This document shows positions 24,501-30,699 of a stretch of DNA of 42,522 nucleotides, in pieces. The stretch comes from an uncultured Clostridia bacterium (GTDB lineage Bacteria; Bacillota; Clostridia; Oscillospirales; Ruminococcaceae): contig CANAQK010000011.1 in the NCBI GenBank assembly GCA_947363605.1, positions 1 through 42,522 on the forward strand. Direction: 5' to 3'. Made by a program: the position numbers and the translations under genes. Below the pieces are notes generated by a model. The model had not been told where the DNA came from and did no database searches. It saw only the letters and a program-made list of their open reading frames with translations. Within the stretch, counting starts at the first letter, position 1. Each line of letters begins with the position of its first letter.

Positions 24501-25164
24501 ATTCATTGAAAAAGTAGGGGCGCTGGCCGCGGCGGACTATCCCAAAAGCGGAGTGCTGCCCTCCCTCACGGTTGCCCAGGCCATTTTAGAAAGCGGCTGG
24601 GGGAAATCCGGGCTGACGGCCAAAGCAAACGCGCTCTTCGGTATCAAGGCCGGGAAGGATTGGAAGGGCAAGCGGGTCAACAGCAAGACCTTTGAGTATT
24701 ACGACGGGGAGCGGGTGGACATCGTGGACTGCTTCCGGGCTTACGATAGCTGGGCGGAAAGCGTGGCGGATCACGGGGCGTTCCTGGCAGGGCTGTCCCG
24801 CTATAAGGCGGTGATCGGGGAGCGGGACTATCAAAAGGCCTGCCGGGCGATCCAGGCGGCGGGGTATGCAACCGCCCCGGATTACGCGGATATCCTGATC
24901 AGCCTGATCGATCAATATAAGCTGGATCGGTTTGACCGGGCGGCCAGCCCGGAACGGTACGGCCTGTGGATCGGGCACTTTTCAGCGGAGGAGCGGGCGA
25001 TGGAGCTTTCGGGTGCGCTTTCGGCGCTCGGGGTTTATAACAAAGTGGCGGAGGAGCCGGGCGGCTATGTGATCCGGGTGGAGTGGTATGCAGACAAGGC
25101 CAAAGCGGACGCGCTGGCGTTGCTGCTGGGCGAACGCTGCTATTTCGAGGTATATACCTCGTGA
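24487..25164 (+). CDS. Endolysin, glucosaminidase with C-terminal SPOR-like domain
   Basis: A 225-residue protein starting at GTG. Residues 1-140 are a glucosaminidase (GH73-type) domain: FIEKVGALA, the catalytic-glutamate segment AILESGWGKSGL, NALFGIKAGKDWKG, YDSWAESVADHGAFL. It cleaves N-acetylglucosaminyl bonds of peptidoglycan. The last 70 residues (YGLWIGHFSAEERAMELSGAL...YVIRVEWYADKAKADALA) resemble a SPOR-like wall-binding module. It lies directly after the holin. Confidence 0.9.
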   Translation: MTNSEFIEKVGALAAADYPKSGVLPSLTVAQAILESGWGKSGLTAKANALFGIKAGKDWKGKRVNSKTFEYYDGERVDIVDCFRAYDSWAESVADHGAFLAGLSRYKAVIGERDYQKACRAIQAAGYATAPDYADILISLIDQYKLDRFDRAASPERYGLWIGHFSAEERAMELSGALSALGVYNKVAEEPGGYVIRVEWYADKAKADALALLLGERCYFEVYTS

Positions 25165-25334
25165 CGTCTGACCTGGACACCCCCTGTTTTACCGACCGGG
25201 AGAAAAAGGTATACAACCTCTATTTCCAGCGGGGATGGCATATCGAGGATATCGCCGCTGAGCTGGACGTTTCCCGGCGGACCATTGGCCGAGTTTTAGC
25301 TTCTATCCGCAGGAAAAATAACCGAAAATCGTGA
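25161..25334 (+). CDS. Small helix-turn-helix protein (sigma-region-4-like)
   Basis: A 57-residue protein starting at GTG that overlaps the lysin stop (GTGA). FTDREKKVYNLYFQRGWHIEDIAAELDVSRRTIGRVLASIRR is a complete sigma-70 region-4/LuxR-like HTH with little else. A terminator and then a promoter with three direct repeats follow, so it could be a late-gene activator or a DNA-packaging accessory. Its function is not known. Confidence 0.75.
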   Translation: MTSDLDTPCFTDREKKVYNLYFQRGWHIEDIAAELDVSRRTIGRVLASIRRKNNRKS

Positions 25335-25338
25335 ATAA

Positions 25339-25365
25339 AAGGGTCTCCCATTTTGGGAGGCCCTT
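25339..25365. terminator. Terminator after the lysis genes
   Basis: AAGGGTCTCCCA pairs with TGGGAGGCCCTT around a short loop of T residues, closing the tail-lysis operon. The following T-run is weak. Confidence 0.78.
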
Positions 25366-25376
25366 GCTATGTCAAA

Positions 25377-25431
25377 TGGCACAAATATGGCACAATTTTG
25401 GCACATCCCCTTCTCAAAATCGTGCTACAAT
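25377..25431 (+). promoter_or_regulatory. Extended -10 promoter with three TGGCACA iterons
   Basis: TGGCACA occurs at 25377, 25388 and 25399, exactly 11 bp apart, so all three sit on the same DNA face. An extended -10 element TGC-TACAAT (25423-25431) follows, with no recognisable -35 box. With a start near 25438 the boxes fall at about -61, -50 and -39, where an activator would touch RNA polymerase. It precedes the 25455 gene. Confidence 0.65.
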
Positions 25432-25454
25432 AAAAGAAAAAAGGATGTGAGTAC

Positions 25455-25904
25455 ATGAACCAGCAGCCGATGAACAGCGGGTATGGCGTGCCGGCACCGC
25501 CCTACCGGGATCCATCGATGATGGGGGCGGGAGGGGGCTATCCGCCTTATTCGCAGCCACCTATGCAGGCTGTTCCGCAGTCTCCGCCGATAAAAGGATG
25601 GGCAGTCCCGAGCGAGGAGGCCGCCCGCCAGGCGCTGATCGATCTGGATGGGACGCCATTTTTATTCTTGGATGCCAATAACGGATCGATTTATTTAAAA
25701 CGGATCAATCCAACCGATTTTACGGTTGTCTTTCAGGTTTACCGGCCTGATCCGGTTCCGCCGCAGGCGAACGGGGCCGATCTCTCGGGCTATGTCCCGC
25801 GGGCGGACTTTGACGCACTCGTCCAGATGGTGCAGGAGCTTCGGCAGGCACAGTCCCCTGCGCTTCCCGCGCCGAAAAAGGGGAAAGAAAATCCAAATCC
25901 ATAG
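25455..25904 (+). CDS. Pro/Gly/Met-rich N-terminal, small folded C-terminal protein
   Basis: A 149-residue protein. Residues 1-50 are Pro/Gly/Tyr/Met-rich and disordered. Residues 60-95 form a short strand-rich domain (GTPFLFLDANNGSIYLKRINP), and residues 115-135 a likely coiled coil (DFDALVQMVQELRQAQ). It is the first gene of the low-complexity cassette. Similar proteins are familiar to me from Clostridia prophages but without a function; a virion-associated role is plausible. Confidence 0.7.
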   Translation: MNQQPMNSGYGVPAPPYRDPSMMGAGGGYPPYSQPPMQAVPQSPPIKGWAVPSEEAARQALIDLDGTPFLFLDANNGSIYLKRINPTDFTVVFQVYRPDPVPPQANGADLSGYVPRADFDALVQMVQELRQAQSPALPAPKKGKENPNP

Positions 25905-25915
25905 GAGGATGAATC

Positions 25916-26143
25916 ATGTTTAATCCAATGCAGATGATGCAGGCCATCCGGTCGGGACAAAACCCGATGCAGCTGATGATGCAAGCCGCGCAGAGCAATC
26001 CGCAGATGATGCAGGCCATCCAGAATATGCAGGGGAAATCGCCCCAGCAGCTCCAGCAAATGGCACAGAACCTCGCCCAGGCCAGAGGGACCAACCTCCA
26101 GGCGGTAGCCCAACAGCTGGGGATACGTCTGCCGCCGATGTAG
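25916..26143 (+). CDS. Met/Gln-rich small protein
   Basis: A 75-residue protein composed largely of Met, Gln, Asn and Ala (FNPMQMMQAIRSGQNPMQLM...MMQAIQNMQGKSP), with a repeated MMQAIxxxQ pattern suggesting amphipathic helices. It follows the previous gene with an AGGAGGATGA ribosome site. No function is recognised; second gene of the cassette. Confidence 0.7.
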   Translation: MFNPMQMMQAIRSGQNPMQLMMQAAQSNPQMMQAIQNMQGKSPQQLQQMAQNLAQARGTNLQAVAQQLGIRLPPM

Positions 26144-26272
26144 CAGCGGAATAACCGATCCCATGAGCCGCACACGGCTCGCCGTTCAGTTTGTCGGATC
26201 TTGACAAAAACCGCTCCGAAACGACATCCGGCCAAAAAGGCTTGATGAATAGAAAAAAGGAGTATGGATAGT

Positions 26273-27022
26273 ATGGACAACGATTTTGCAACAGGCTACG
26301 CTCTGGGAGCGGACGCCAACAACAATGGAAATTGTAACGGCAACGGCATGTGGGGCGGCGATATGTGGGCGTTCCTCATTTTCGCCATGATGTTCGGCTG
26401 GGGTAACGGCGGCTGGGGAGGCGGCTTCGGCGGCGGAGCCGGGGCGGCAACCCTCAACGGTATTGCAACCCGCGGGGATATCATGGAGGGCTTTGCATTT
26501 AACGATATCCAGCGGGGGATTACCGGGATTTCGCAGGGGATTTGCGACAGTACGTATGCTGTAACCGGCGCGCTTACCAATGGGTTCTCCCAGGCGGCGC
26601 TCGCACGCTGCCAGGACAACGCCGCCCTGATGCAGCAGCTCAACAATATGAGCTACCAGAACCAGGATTGCTGCTGCAAGACCCAGGGCGCGATCAAAGA
26701 CCTGTCTTATCAGGTGGCCAAGATGGGCTGCGACATTATCCAGTCCACCCACAACGACACCGATCGGATTATCGGCTGGCTGTCTAATCAGGAGACCCAG
26801 CGCCTGCGGGAGGAAAACCAGTCCCTCAAGTTCGCGGCGTCTCAGGCGGCTCAGAATGCCTATATCACCGCCAGCCAGGATGCGCAGACGGCGGAAATTA
26901 TCCGCCGGGTTGCACCCACCCCGGTACCGGCTTATCAGGTGCCGAATCCGAACGGGTGCGGCTGGAACCGCAATTTTGGCTGTGACTGGGATCGCGGCTG
27001 CGGTTGTGGATTTGCTTGCTAG
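26273..27022 (+). CDS. Gly/Trp-rich membrane-like protein with Cys clusters
   Basis: A 249-residue protein. An Asn/Gly-rich N-terminus leads to one hydrophobic Trp/Met-rich segment (MWAFLIFAMMFGWGNGGWGG, about residues 26-45). A helical region follows (FNDIQRGITGISQGICDSTY, then DCCCKTQGAIKDLSYQVAKMGC and a LREENQSLKF coiled coil), and a Cys-rich C-terminus (FGCDWDRGCGCGFAC) ends it. ATG 26273 is preferred to 26264, which is only one base from AAAAGGAG. Conserved Cys pairs suggest disulphides or metal binding. The family is uncharacterised. Confidence 0.72.
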   Translation: MDNDFATGYALGADANNNGNCNGNGMWGGDMWAFLIFAMMFGWGNGGWGGGFGGGAGAATLNGIATRGDIMEGFAFNDIQRGITGISQGICDSTYAVTGALTNGFSQAALARCQDNAALMQQLNNMSYQNQDCCCKTQGAIKDLSYQVAKMGCDIIQSTHNDTDRIIGWLSNQETQRLREENQSLKFAASQAAQNAYITASQDAQTAEIIRRVAPTPVPAYQVPNPNGCGWNRNFGCDWDRGCGCGFAC

Positions 27023-27034
27023 GAGGATGAGAGG

Positions 27035-27466
27035 ATGGCTTGCCGATATTATAACAACGCTGGCTGCGGCGGTTGCGGCGGGTGTACCCGGTTTGTCAAA
27101 TCGACTGCGGTTGCACTGACGGACGGGGTGCTCAATATCACGATCCCGGCCCGGGAGCTGTCCAACCGGGAACCGCTCTGCCTTTGCGTCGCTCAGCCCA
27201 TCCCGGCAGATGCCGGCGCGGCGACGATGGTCAACATCCTGGTCGGGACGCGTAATCTGGCGGTGATTACCAACTGCGGCAACCGGATGTATGCCGATCA
27301 GCTCCGTACCCGCCGGATCATCCGGCTGAGGGCGGCAACCGACCTGCCCTACCTGGTAGCGGATCATGGCTGCCTTTGCCCGACCAAGCACGTTTTTCCG
27401 GTGCTGCCCGCGCAGGACACGCCGCCGGCCACTCTGAGCGCAAAGGGGGCGAAAGTCCATGAATAA
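27035..27466 (+). CDS. Cys-rich N-terminal beta-sandwich protein
   Basis: A 143-residue protein beginning CRYYNNAGCGGCGGC, then a strand-rich domain (VALTDGVLNITIPARELSN, CLCVAQPIPAD, MVNILVGTRNLAVITNCGNRMYADQLRTRR, HGCLCPTKHVFPVLP). The pattern suits a small beta-sandwich with disulphides. It reminds me of proteins found next to the Gly/Trp-rich gene in other gut phages, again with no function. It overlaps the next gene by 8 bases. Confidence 0.7.
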   Translation: MACRYYNNAGCGGCGGCTRFVKSTAVALTDGVLNITIPARELSNREPLCLCVAQPIPADAGAATMVNILVGTRNLAVITNCGNRMYADQLRTRRIIRLRAATDLPYLVADHGCLCPTKHVFPVLPAQDTPPATLSAKGAKVHE

Positions 27467-28094
27467 AACCGCGCGTATGATGCTGATGTCCAACAAAGAC
27501 CGGAATCGTTCCAGCTCTGGCCGGTATGATCGTGATGTTGAGCGCAATCGTCCCGATTATCGCCGGGAGCGATCCGATTATCGCCGGGAGCGATCCGATT
27601 TTGACCGGGAGTATGATCGGGACTACCGGGGCCGCTCTGATTACGATCGGGAGCAATGGCGGGACGATGACCGCCGTGATCCTTACGAGTACCGAGACGA
27701 TGAGGATCGGCACTCACGGAGGGGGAGAGAGCGGGAGGTAGATTTTTACGGTCGCCTCTCCCATAAAAAAGGCCGCTCCTCCGAGCTGACCGAGGAGGAC
27801 GCGAAAGCCTGGGTCAAAGGGATGGAGAACGCGGATGGTACGACGGGTCCCCACTGGAGCCCGGAGGAAGTCCGGCAGTTAGTCCGTCAAAAGGGCCTGA
27901 GTGTGGACTTCTGGCCGTTTTACGCGGCCCTGAACGCGGAATACTCCGACCGGTGCAAGGTCAATGAGAAATACGGCGTCAACAAGATCGAATTTTACGT
28001 TGATTGCGTCAAGGCTTTTTGGCTGGAGGACGCGGACGCGGTGAAAAATAAAACTGCAATCTACTATGACTGCATCGTCGACAAGGACGACTAA
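27459..28094 (+). CDS. Asp/Arg/Tyr-rich protein with C-terminal helical domain
   Basis: A 211-residue protein. Residues about 12-95 are almost only Asp, Arg, Tyr, Ser and Glu, with a YRRERSD repeat encoded by 21-bp tandem repeats. Residues 105-211 are a folded helical domain (ELTEEDAKAWVKGMENADGT, WSPEEVRQLVRQKGL, FYAALNAEYSDRCKVNEKYG, FYVDCVKAFWLEDADAVKNK) that I recognise as recurring in Clostridia prophages without known function. The charged repeat could bind nucleic acid or drive phase separation; this is inference. It closes the cassette. Confidence 0.75.
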   Translation: MNKTARMMLMSNKDRNRSSSGRYDRDVERNRPDYRRERSDYRRERSDFDREYDRDYRGRSDYDREQWRDDDRRDPYEYRDDEDRHSRRGREREVDFYGRLSHKKGRSSELTEEDAKAWVKGMENADGTTGPHWSPEEVRQLVRQKGLSVDFWPFYAALNAEYSDRCKVNEKYGVNKIEFYVDCVKAFWLEDADAVKNKTAIYYDCIVDKDD

Positions 28095-28103
28095 GCAGCA
28101 AAA

Positions 28104-28141
28104 AAAAGAGGCCCCTCTGATTATTCAGAGGGGCCTCTTTT
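28104..28141. terminator. Bidirectional terminator at the convergent junction
   Basis: A perfect 17-bp stem, AAAAGAGGCCCCTCTGA and its complement, around TTAT. It separates the rightward cassette from the leftward small-gene block. Confidence 0.93.
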
Positions 28142-28144
28142 CAA

Positions 28145-28426
28145 TCATAGAACTACCACATCAACGATCCGTTCAAGTCCGTTTTCTTTGTCGTTCTCCC
28201 GTTCTTCCTCCAATGCTTCCCGGTCGTAACATTCTTCCCGATATTCCGCCCAGTCGTTAACATAGTCAATGAGATCATCTACATTGTCTACTTTGTATGT
28301 TTCGTCAGTTCCTTCACTCAGGGGGGCTTCAAAAATATCATTAGACATATCCGGGGAGAGGTTCGTGCCGTCAAATTTTCTCATAGTGATTTCTACCGTT
28401 TTTTCGCCATCCGTAAACCTTGTCAT
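28145..28426 (-). CDS. Small acidic protein
   Basis: A 93-residue, strongly acidic protein (MTRFTDGEKTVEITMRKFDG...VDDLIDYVNDWAEYREECYDREALEEERENDKENG). A beta start is followed by a long acidic helix. The high negative charge is a feature shared by DNA mimics and some anti-CRISPR proteins, but I recognise no family. ATG 28426 is set by AAAGGATGTATTAAA, a ribosome region shared with two other genes of the block. Confidence 0.7.
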   Translation of the reverse strand: MTRFTDGEKTVEITMRKFDGTNLSPDMSNDIFEAPLSEGTDETYKVDNVDDLIDYVNDWAEYREECYDREALEEERENDKENGLERIVDVVVL

Positions 28427-28464
28427 TTTAATACATCCTTTCAGCTTTTTGTTCATTAATTACC

Positions 28465-28686
28465 TTACCTGTCAAGGTCTACTTGACTCATGTCGGCTTG
28501 TCTCAGGCCTACTTGGCTCAAGTCAGCTTTTTGCAGCTCTGAAAGACGTTGTTGTAATCTGCGCTTGGATACAGGGTCTAAATTGAGCAGGGCTGCACAG
28601 AGTAGGTCTAATTTGCTCACGTTAGCTTTGTGCGCTTTGTGCAAATCCCAGAGATCGCGGATATTTTTTAATAAGTTATTTACCAT
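28465..28686 (-). CDS. Small protein with partial pentapeptide-like C-terminus
   Basis: A 73-residue protein starting MVNNLLKNIRDLWDLHKAHK and ending LQKADLSQVGLRQADMSQVD, where A-D-[LM]-S-Q spacing resembles pentapeptide repeats. The NIRDLWDLHK start resembles the NIMRDAWNLHR start of the 30352 gene. The ATG follows GAGAGGATGTAAAAAA. It is the first gene after promoter copy 1, so it leads a two-gene leftward unit with the acidic protein. Confidence 0.65.
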   Translation of the reverse strand: MVNNLLKNIRDLWDLHKAHKANVSKLDLLCAALLNLDPVSKRRLQQRLSELQKADLSQVGLRQADMSQVDLDR

Positions 28687-28712
28687 TTTTTTACATCCTC
28701 TCAGATTTTTGT

Positions 28713-28804
28713 GTTGTGGTTGATTTAGTGTTTGGTCATTTGCTATGGTCTTATTATATACCATAAAAAGCGTATTGTCAATACTTTTTACGCTAAATTT
28801 AGCG
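28713..28804 (-). promoter_or_regulatory. Leftward promoter/operator, copy 1 of a 92-bp repeat
   Basis: Leftward TTGACA (28781-28776), a 17-bp spacer and TATAAT (28758-28753). Upstream lies a perfect palindrome CGCTAAATTTAGCG (28791-28804), and the -35 box sits inside GTATTG-A-CAATAC, a second inverted repeat. The 92 bp appear identical to 30380-30471. The Xre-type product encoded nearby is a candidate ligand. Confidence 0.88.
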
Positions 28805-28820
28805 CAAAAAGTAAAAAATA

Positions 28821-28861
28821 CATCGCCCCAGGTTGTGCTGCCCTCACAACCTGGGGCGATG
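28821..28861 (-). terminator. Terminator of the leftward operon
   Basis: A perfect 17-bp stem (CATCGCCCCAGGTTGTG and its complement) with a seven-base loop. Read leftward it is followed by TATTTTTTACTTTTT. It ends the transcript carrying the Xre-type gene just before promoter copy 1. Confidence 0.88.
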
Positions 28862-28880
28862 CAATAATCAGAGGGGCTGC

Positions 28881-29357
28881 TTAGTCATCCTTGTCAATCA
28901 GCGTCCGAATATCTACACCGATTGCATCGGCGAGAGCTAAGAGGTTACGGGCGGACATATTACCGGCAAAGGTTCTGCCCGCCTCGATAGACTGGATTTG
29001 GCGGCTGTATACGCCGGATGCGTCTGATAACTGTTTGACTGTCAGACCCGCAGCCAGCCTGGCTTCCCGCAAAGGGACAACATATCCATCTCTTGGGGCC
29101 TGTTTGACCACCCGGCGGCGGGTGGCGCTGACAGCAAAGACGATGGATCTCCTTGAGCCGCCAAGGCATAGAGATACATACTCACCCATCTCATCGTAGA
29201 TGGCAGGCTCCCCAGAGTGTGTCTCGCCAAGTGTGTAATTTTGCGGCAACACAAGTCGTAAGTCCGTGTAGATGACATCATCATCTGGTCTGCGCAATAC
29301 GATATTGTCAATCTCGTTAGAGGATGCGGCCCTCACCTGGTATGCGTAGATAATCAT
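28881..29357 (-). CDS. Xre-family regulator with N-terminal unknown domain
   Basis: A 158-residue protein. Residues 1-95 are a beta-rich domain with no motif I recognise (MIIYAYQVRAASSNEIDNIV...YVSLCLGG). Residues about 100-158 are a complete Xre/Cro helix-turn-helix (LREARLAAGLTVKQLSDASG-VYSRQIQSIEAGR...NLLALADAIGV). It is last in the operon with the pentapeptide protein. The position of an HTH gene at the end of an operon of small phage proteins, with palindromic operators in the promoter, is the layout of anti-CRISPR-associated (Aca) repressors. An in-frame TTG at 29363 is an alternative start. Confidence 0.8.
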   Translation of the reverse strand: MIIYAYQVRAASSNEIDNIVLRRPDDDVIYTDLRLVLPQNYTLGETHSGEPAIYDEMGEYVSLCLGGSRRSIVFAVSATRRRVVKQAPRDGYVVPLREARLAAGLTVKQLSDASGVYSRQIQSIEAGRTFAGNMSARNLLALADAIGVDIRTLIDKDD

Positions 29358-29376
29358 TGTCAACTAGTCCTCCTGA

Positions 29377-29946
29377 TCACAGATATGCATTAAGCCGGAG
29401 CGCATGACTGTCCAGGTCAAAATTAACGTCGAGCGTGTATGCGTTGGTCAGGTTTGCTCCGTCCATATTTGCTCCACCCAGATCAGCATTGCACATATAC
29501 GCCAATACAAGGTTAGCGTTGGTCAGGTCTGTCTCACGCATATTGACCTCGTGCAGGTTGGCTTGTTGCAACGATGCTCCGCGCATGATTGCATGATCCA
29601 CATCCGACACGCTTAGATTAGCCATGTCCAGCATTGCGTTGGTTAGATTTGCCCTCGTCAGGGTTGCTCTGTATAAGTCCATGCCACACATGGACGCCTC
29701 GACCAGGCTCGCATAGCTCAGGTCTGCACCGCGCATGACCGATCCGCTCAGGTTAGCTCCATCCAGCTTTGCGTAGCTCAAGTTAGCACCGACCAGGATT
29801 GAGTTGGTCAGATTTGTCCCGCTGAGGTCTGCGCCAGTCAGATCAGCATTGACCAGGATTGCATCGCTCAGGTCTAATCCGCTCAGATTTTTACCGTTTA
29901 TTTCCATGTATGCGTTCAGTTCTTCAAGATTGTTGATTTTTGTCAT
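29377..29946 (-). CDS. Pentapeptide-repeat protein
   Basis: A 189-residue protein made almost wholly of A-[DN]-L-x-x pentapeptide repeats from about residue 15 to 175 (LSGLDLSDAILVNADLTGAD and similar). It should fold as a right-handed quadrilateral beta-helix whose acidic surface can mimic B-DNA, as in MfpA and Qnr. Known roles include gyrase protection, and DNA mimicry could also counter host nucleases or regulators; which applies here is not shown. ATG 29946 follows AAAGGATGTATTAAA. Confidence 0.9.
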   Translation of the reverse strand: MTKINNLEELNAYMEINGKNLSGLDLSDAILVNADLTGADLSGTNLTNSILVGANLSYAKLDGANLSGSVMRGADLSYASLVEASMCGMDLYRATLTRANLTNAMLDMANLSVSDVDHAIMRGASLQQANLHEVNMRETDLTNANLVLAYMCNADLGGANMDGANLTNAYTLDVNFDLDSHALRLNAYL

Positions 29947-29995
29947 TTTAATACATCCTTTCAATTATATACAGTTTTTTCTATATTTAGAGCGA

Positions 29996-30352
29996 TTAAG
30001 CATACTTAACACACAGGGCGTTCAGGACTTCACGGCTGCCAGTCCAAGCCTTTTTTTCACTGTCCCATACCAGCCCCCACTCACGCATCACCTGACGAGC
30101 AGGGTAAGTGTTGCCGGTAATGGCTAGATTATCCATATCAACGTTAACCAGGATTGGGTGCATCAGAGTGCCAGCAACTTTGACGTTGTGTACGATACCT
30201 GCAAACACACGAGCATCCTCTTTAGCCTTTGCCCAAGCCCGCCGGAGGCAGTCTGCAAAACTGAGGGGAGATACCCATTTGCGAGAGATACGATGCAGAT
30301 TCCAAGCGTCCCGCATAATGTTTGATAAGTTATATTTTTTGTTGGTTGTCAT
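29996..30352 (-). CDS. Small phage protein with WD-x-KAW (DUF5710-like) C-terminus
   Basis: A 118-residue protein. The N-terminus (NLSNIMRDAWNLHRISRKW...SFADCLRRAWAKAKEDARV) is a helical module common in Firmicute mobile elements. The C-terminus (LAITGNTYPARQVMREWGLVWDSEKKAWTG) has the small beta-alpha pattern of DUF5710-like domains. It is the first gene after promoter copy 2. The ribosome region AAAGGATGTATTAAA is shared with its neighbours. Function unknown. Confidence 0.75.
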   Translation of the reverse strand: MTTNKKYNLSNIMRDAWNLHRISRKWVSPLSFADCLRRAWAKAKEDARVFAGIVHNVKVAGTLMHPILVNVDMDNLAITGNTYPARQVMREWGLVWDSEKKAWTGSREVLNALCVKYA

Positions 30353-30379
30353 TTTAATACATCCTTTCAGCTTTTTGGC

Positions 30380-30471
30380 GTTGTGGTTGATTTAGTGTTT
30401 GGTCATTTGCTATGGTCTTATTATATACCATAAAAAGCGTATTGTCAATACTTTTTACGCTAAATTTAGCG
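30380..30471 (-). promoter_or_regulatory. Leftward promoter/operator, copy 2 of a 92-bp repeat
   Basis: Leftward TTGACA (30448-30443), a 17-bp spacer and TATAAT (30425-30420), with palindrome CGCTAAATTTAGCG at 30458-30471. By eye it is identical over 92 bp to 28713-28804, covering operator, promoter and the start of the mRNA. The two units should therefore respond to the same regulator. Confidence 0.9.
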
Positions 30472-30535
30472 TAAAAGGTAAAAATATTTACCGGGGATTA
30501 TCTATATACCATTATAAATAAGGATTTTTTGCTTG

Positions 30536-30564
30536 TTGACAATCCGAATTTTTTATGGTATAAA
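30536..30564 (+). promoter_or_regulatory. Promoter of the short noncoding transcript
   Basis: TTGACA (30536-30541), a 17-bp spacer and TATAAA (30559-30564), facing right. Its sequence around both boxes (TTGACAAT, TTTTTATGGTATA) resembles the leftward promoter copies, suggesting a common origin, but it lacks the CGCTAAATTTAGCG palindrome, so its control may differ. Confidence 0.85.
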
Positions 30565-30570
30565 AGAGTT

Positions 30571-30699
30571 GTCACATCGTAGATGGTCACTCAGATACGG
30601 TGTTGTGGATTGAAATAATGATGGGTAAACGCAAAACGGCTTATAGCTGCTATGCAGGACCCGGAAAAAGCCGTTGCGACCGCAGCGGCTTTTTCTTTT
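30571..30699 (+). ncRNA. Short RNA with a solitary subtype I-C CRISPR-repeat-like unit
   Basis: The predicted transcript starts near 30571 and ends at the terminator near 30699, about 129 nt, with no credible ORF. Bases 30586-30616 begin GTCAC and end GTGGATTGAAAT over 31 nt. These match the conserved 5' and 3' ends and the length (usually 31-33) of subtype I-C repeats. The interior stem is weak (CACT with GGTG). GTCAC also occurs at 30571. A single repeat-like unit with its own promoter and terminator in a phage is the form of RNA anti-CRISPRs (Racr), which bind Cas proteins in place of crRNA. A c4-type antisense RNA or attenuator is an alternative. Confidence 0.5.
30665..30697 (+). terminator. 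Terminator of the short RNA
   Basis: AAAAAGCCGTTGC (30665-30677) pairs with GCAGCGGCTTTTT (30682-30694), 13 bp with one G:T pair and a GACC loop, followed by CTTTT. An alternative 8-bp helix, AACGGCTT (30635-30642) with AAGCCGTT (30668-30675), is mutually exclusive with it. Confidence 0.9.

Noticed and set aside
25377-25405. Sigma-54 promoter suggested by TGGCAC
   Set aside because: The matching TTGCA element at the required spacing is absent (TTGGCA instead), and an extended -10 sigma-A element is present downstream.
26186-27547. A 453-codon minus-strand frame across the low-complexity cassette
   Set aside because: Antisense of three convincingly coding plus-strand genes with good ribosome sites; it arises from GC-rich codon third positions.
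30571-30616. A CRISPR array
   Set aside because: Only one full repeat-like unit is present. There is no second full repeat, no spacer series and no cas gene, so an array cannot be claimed; it is reported as a solitary unit.
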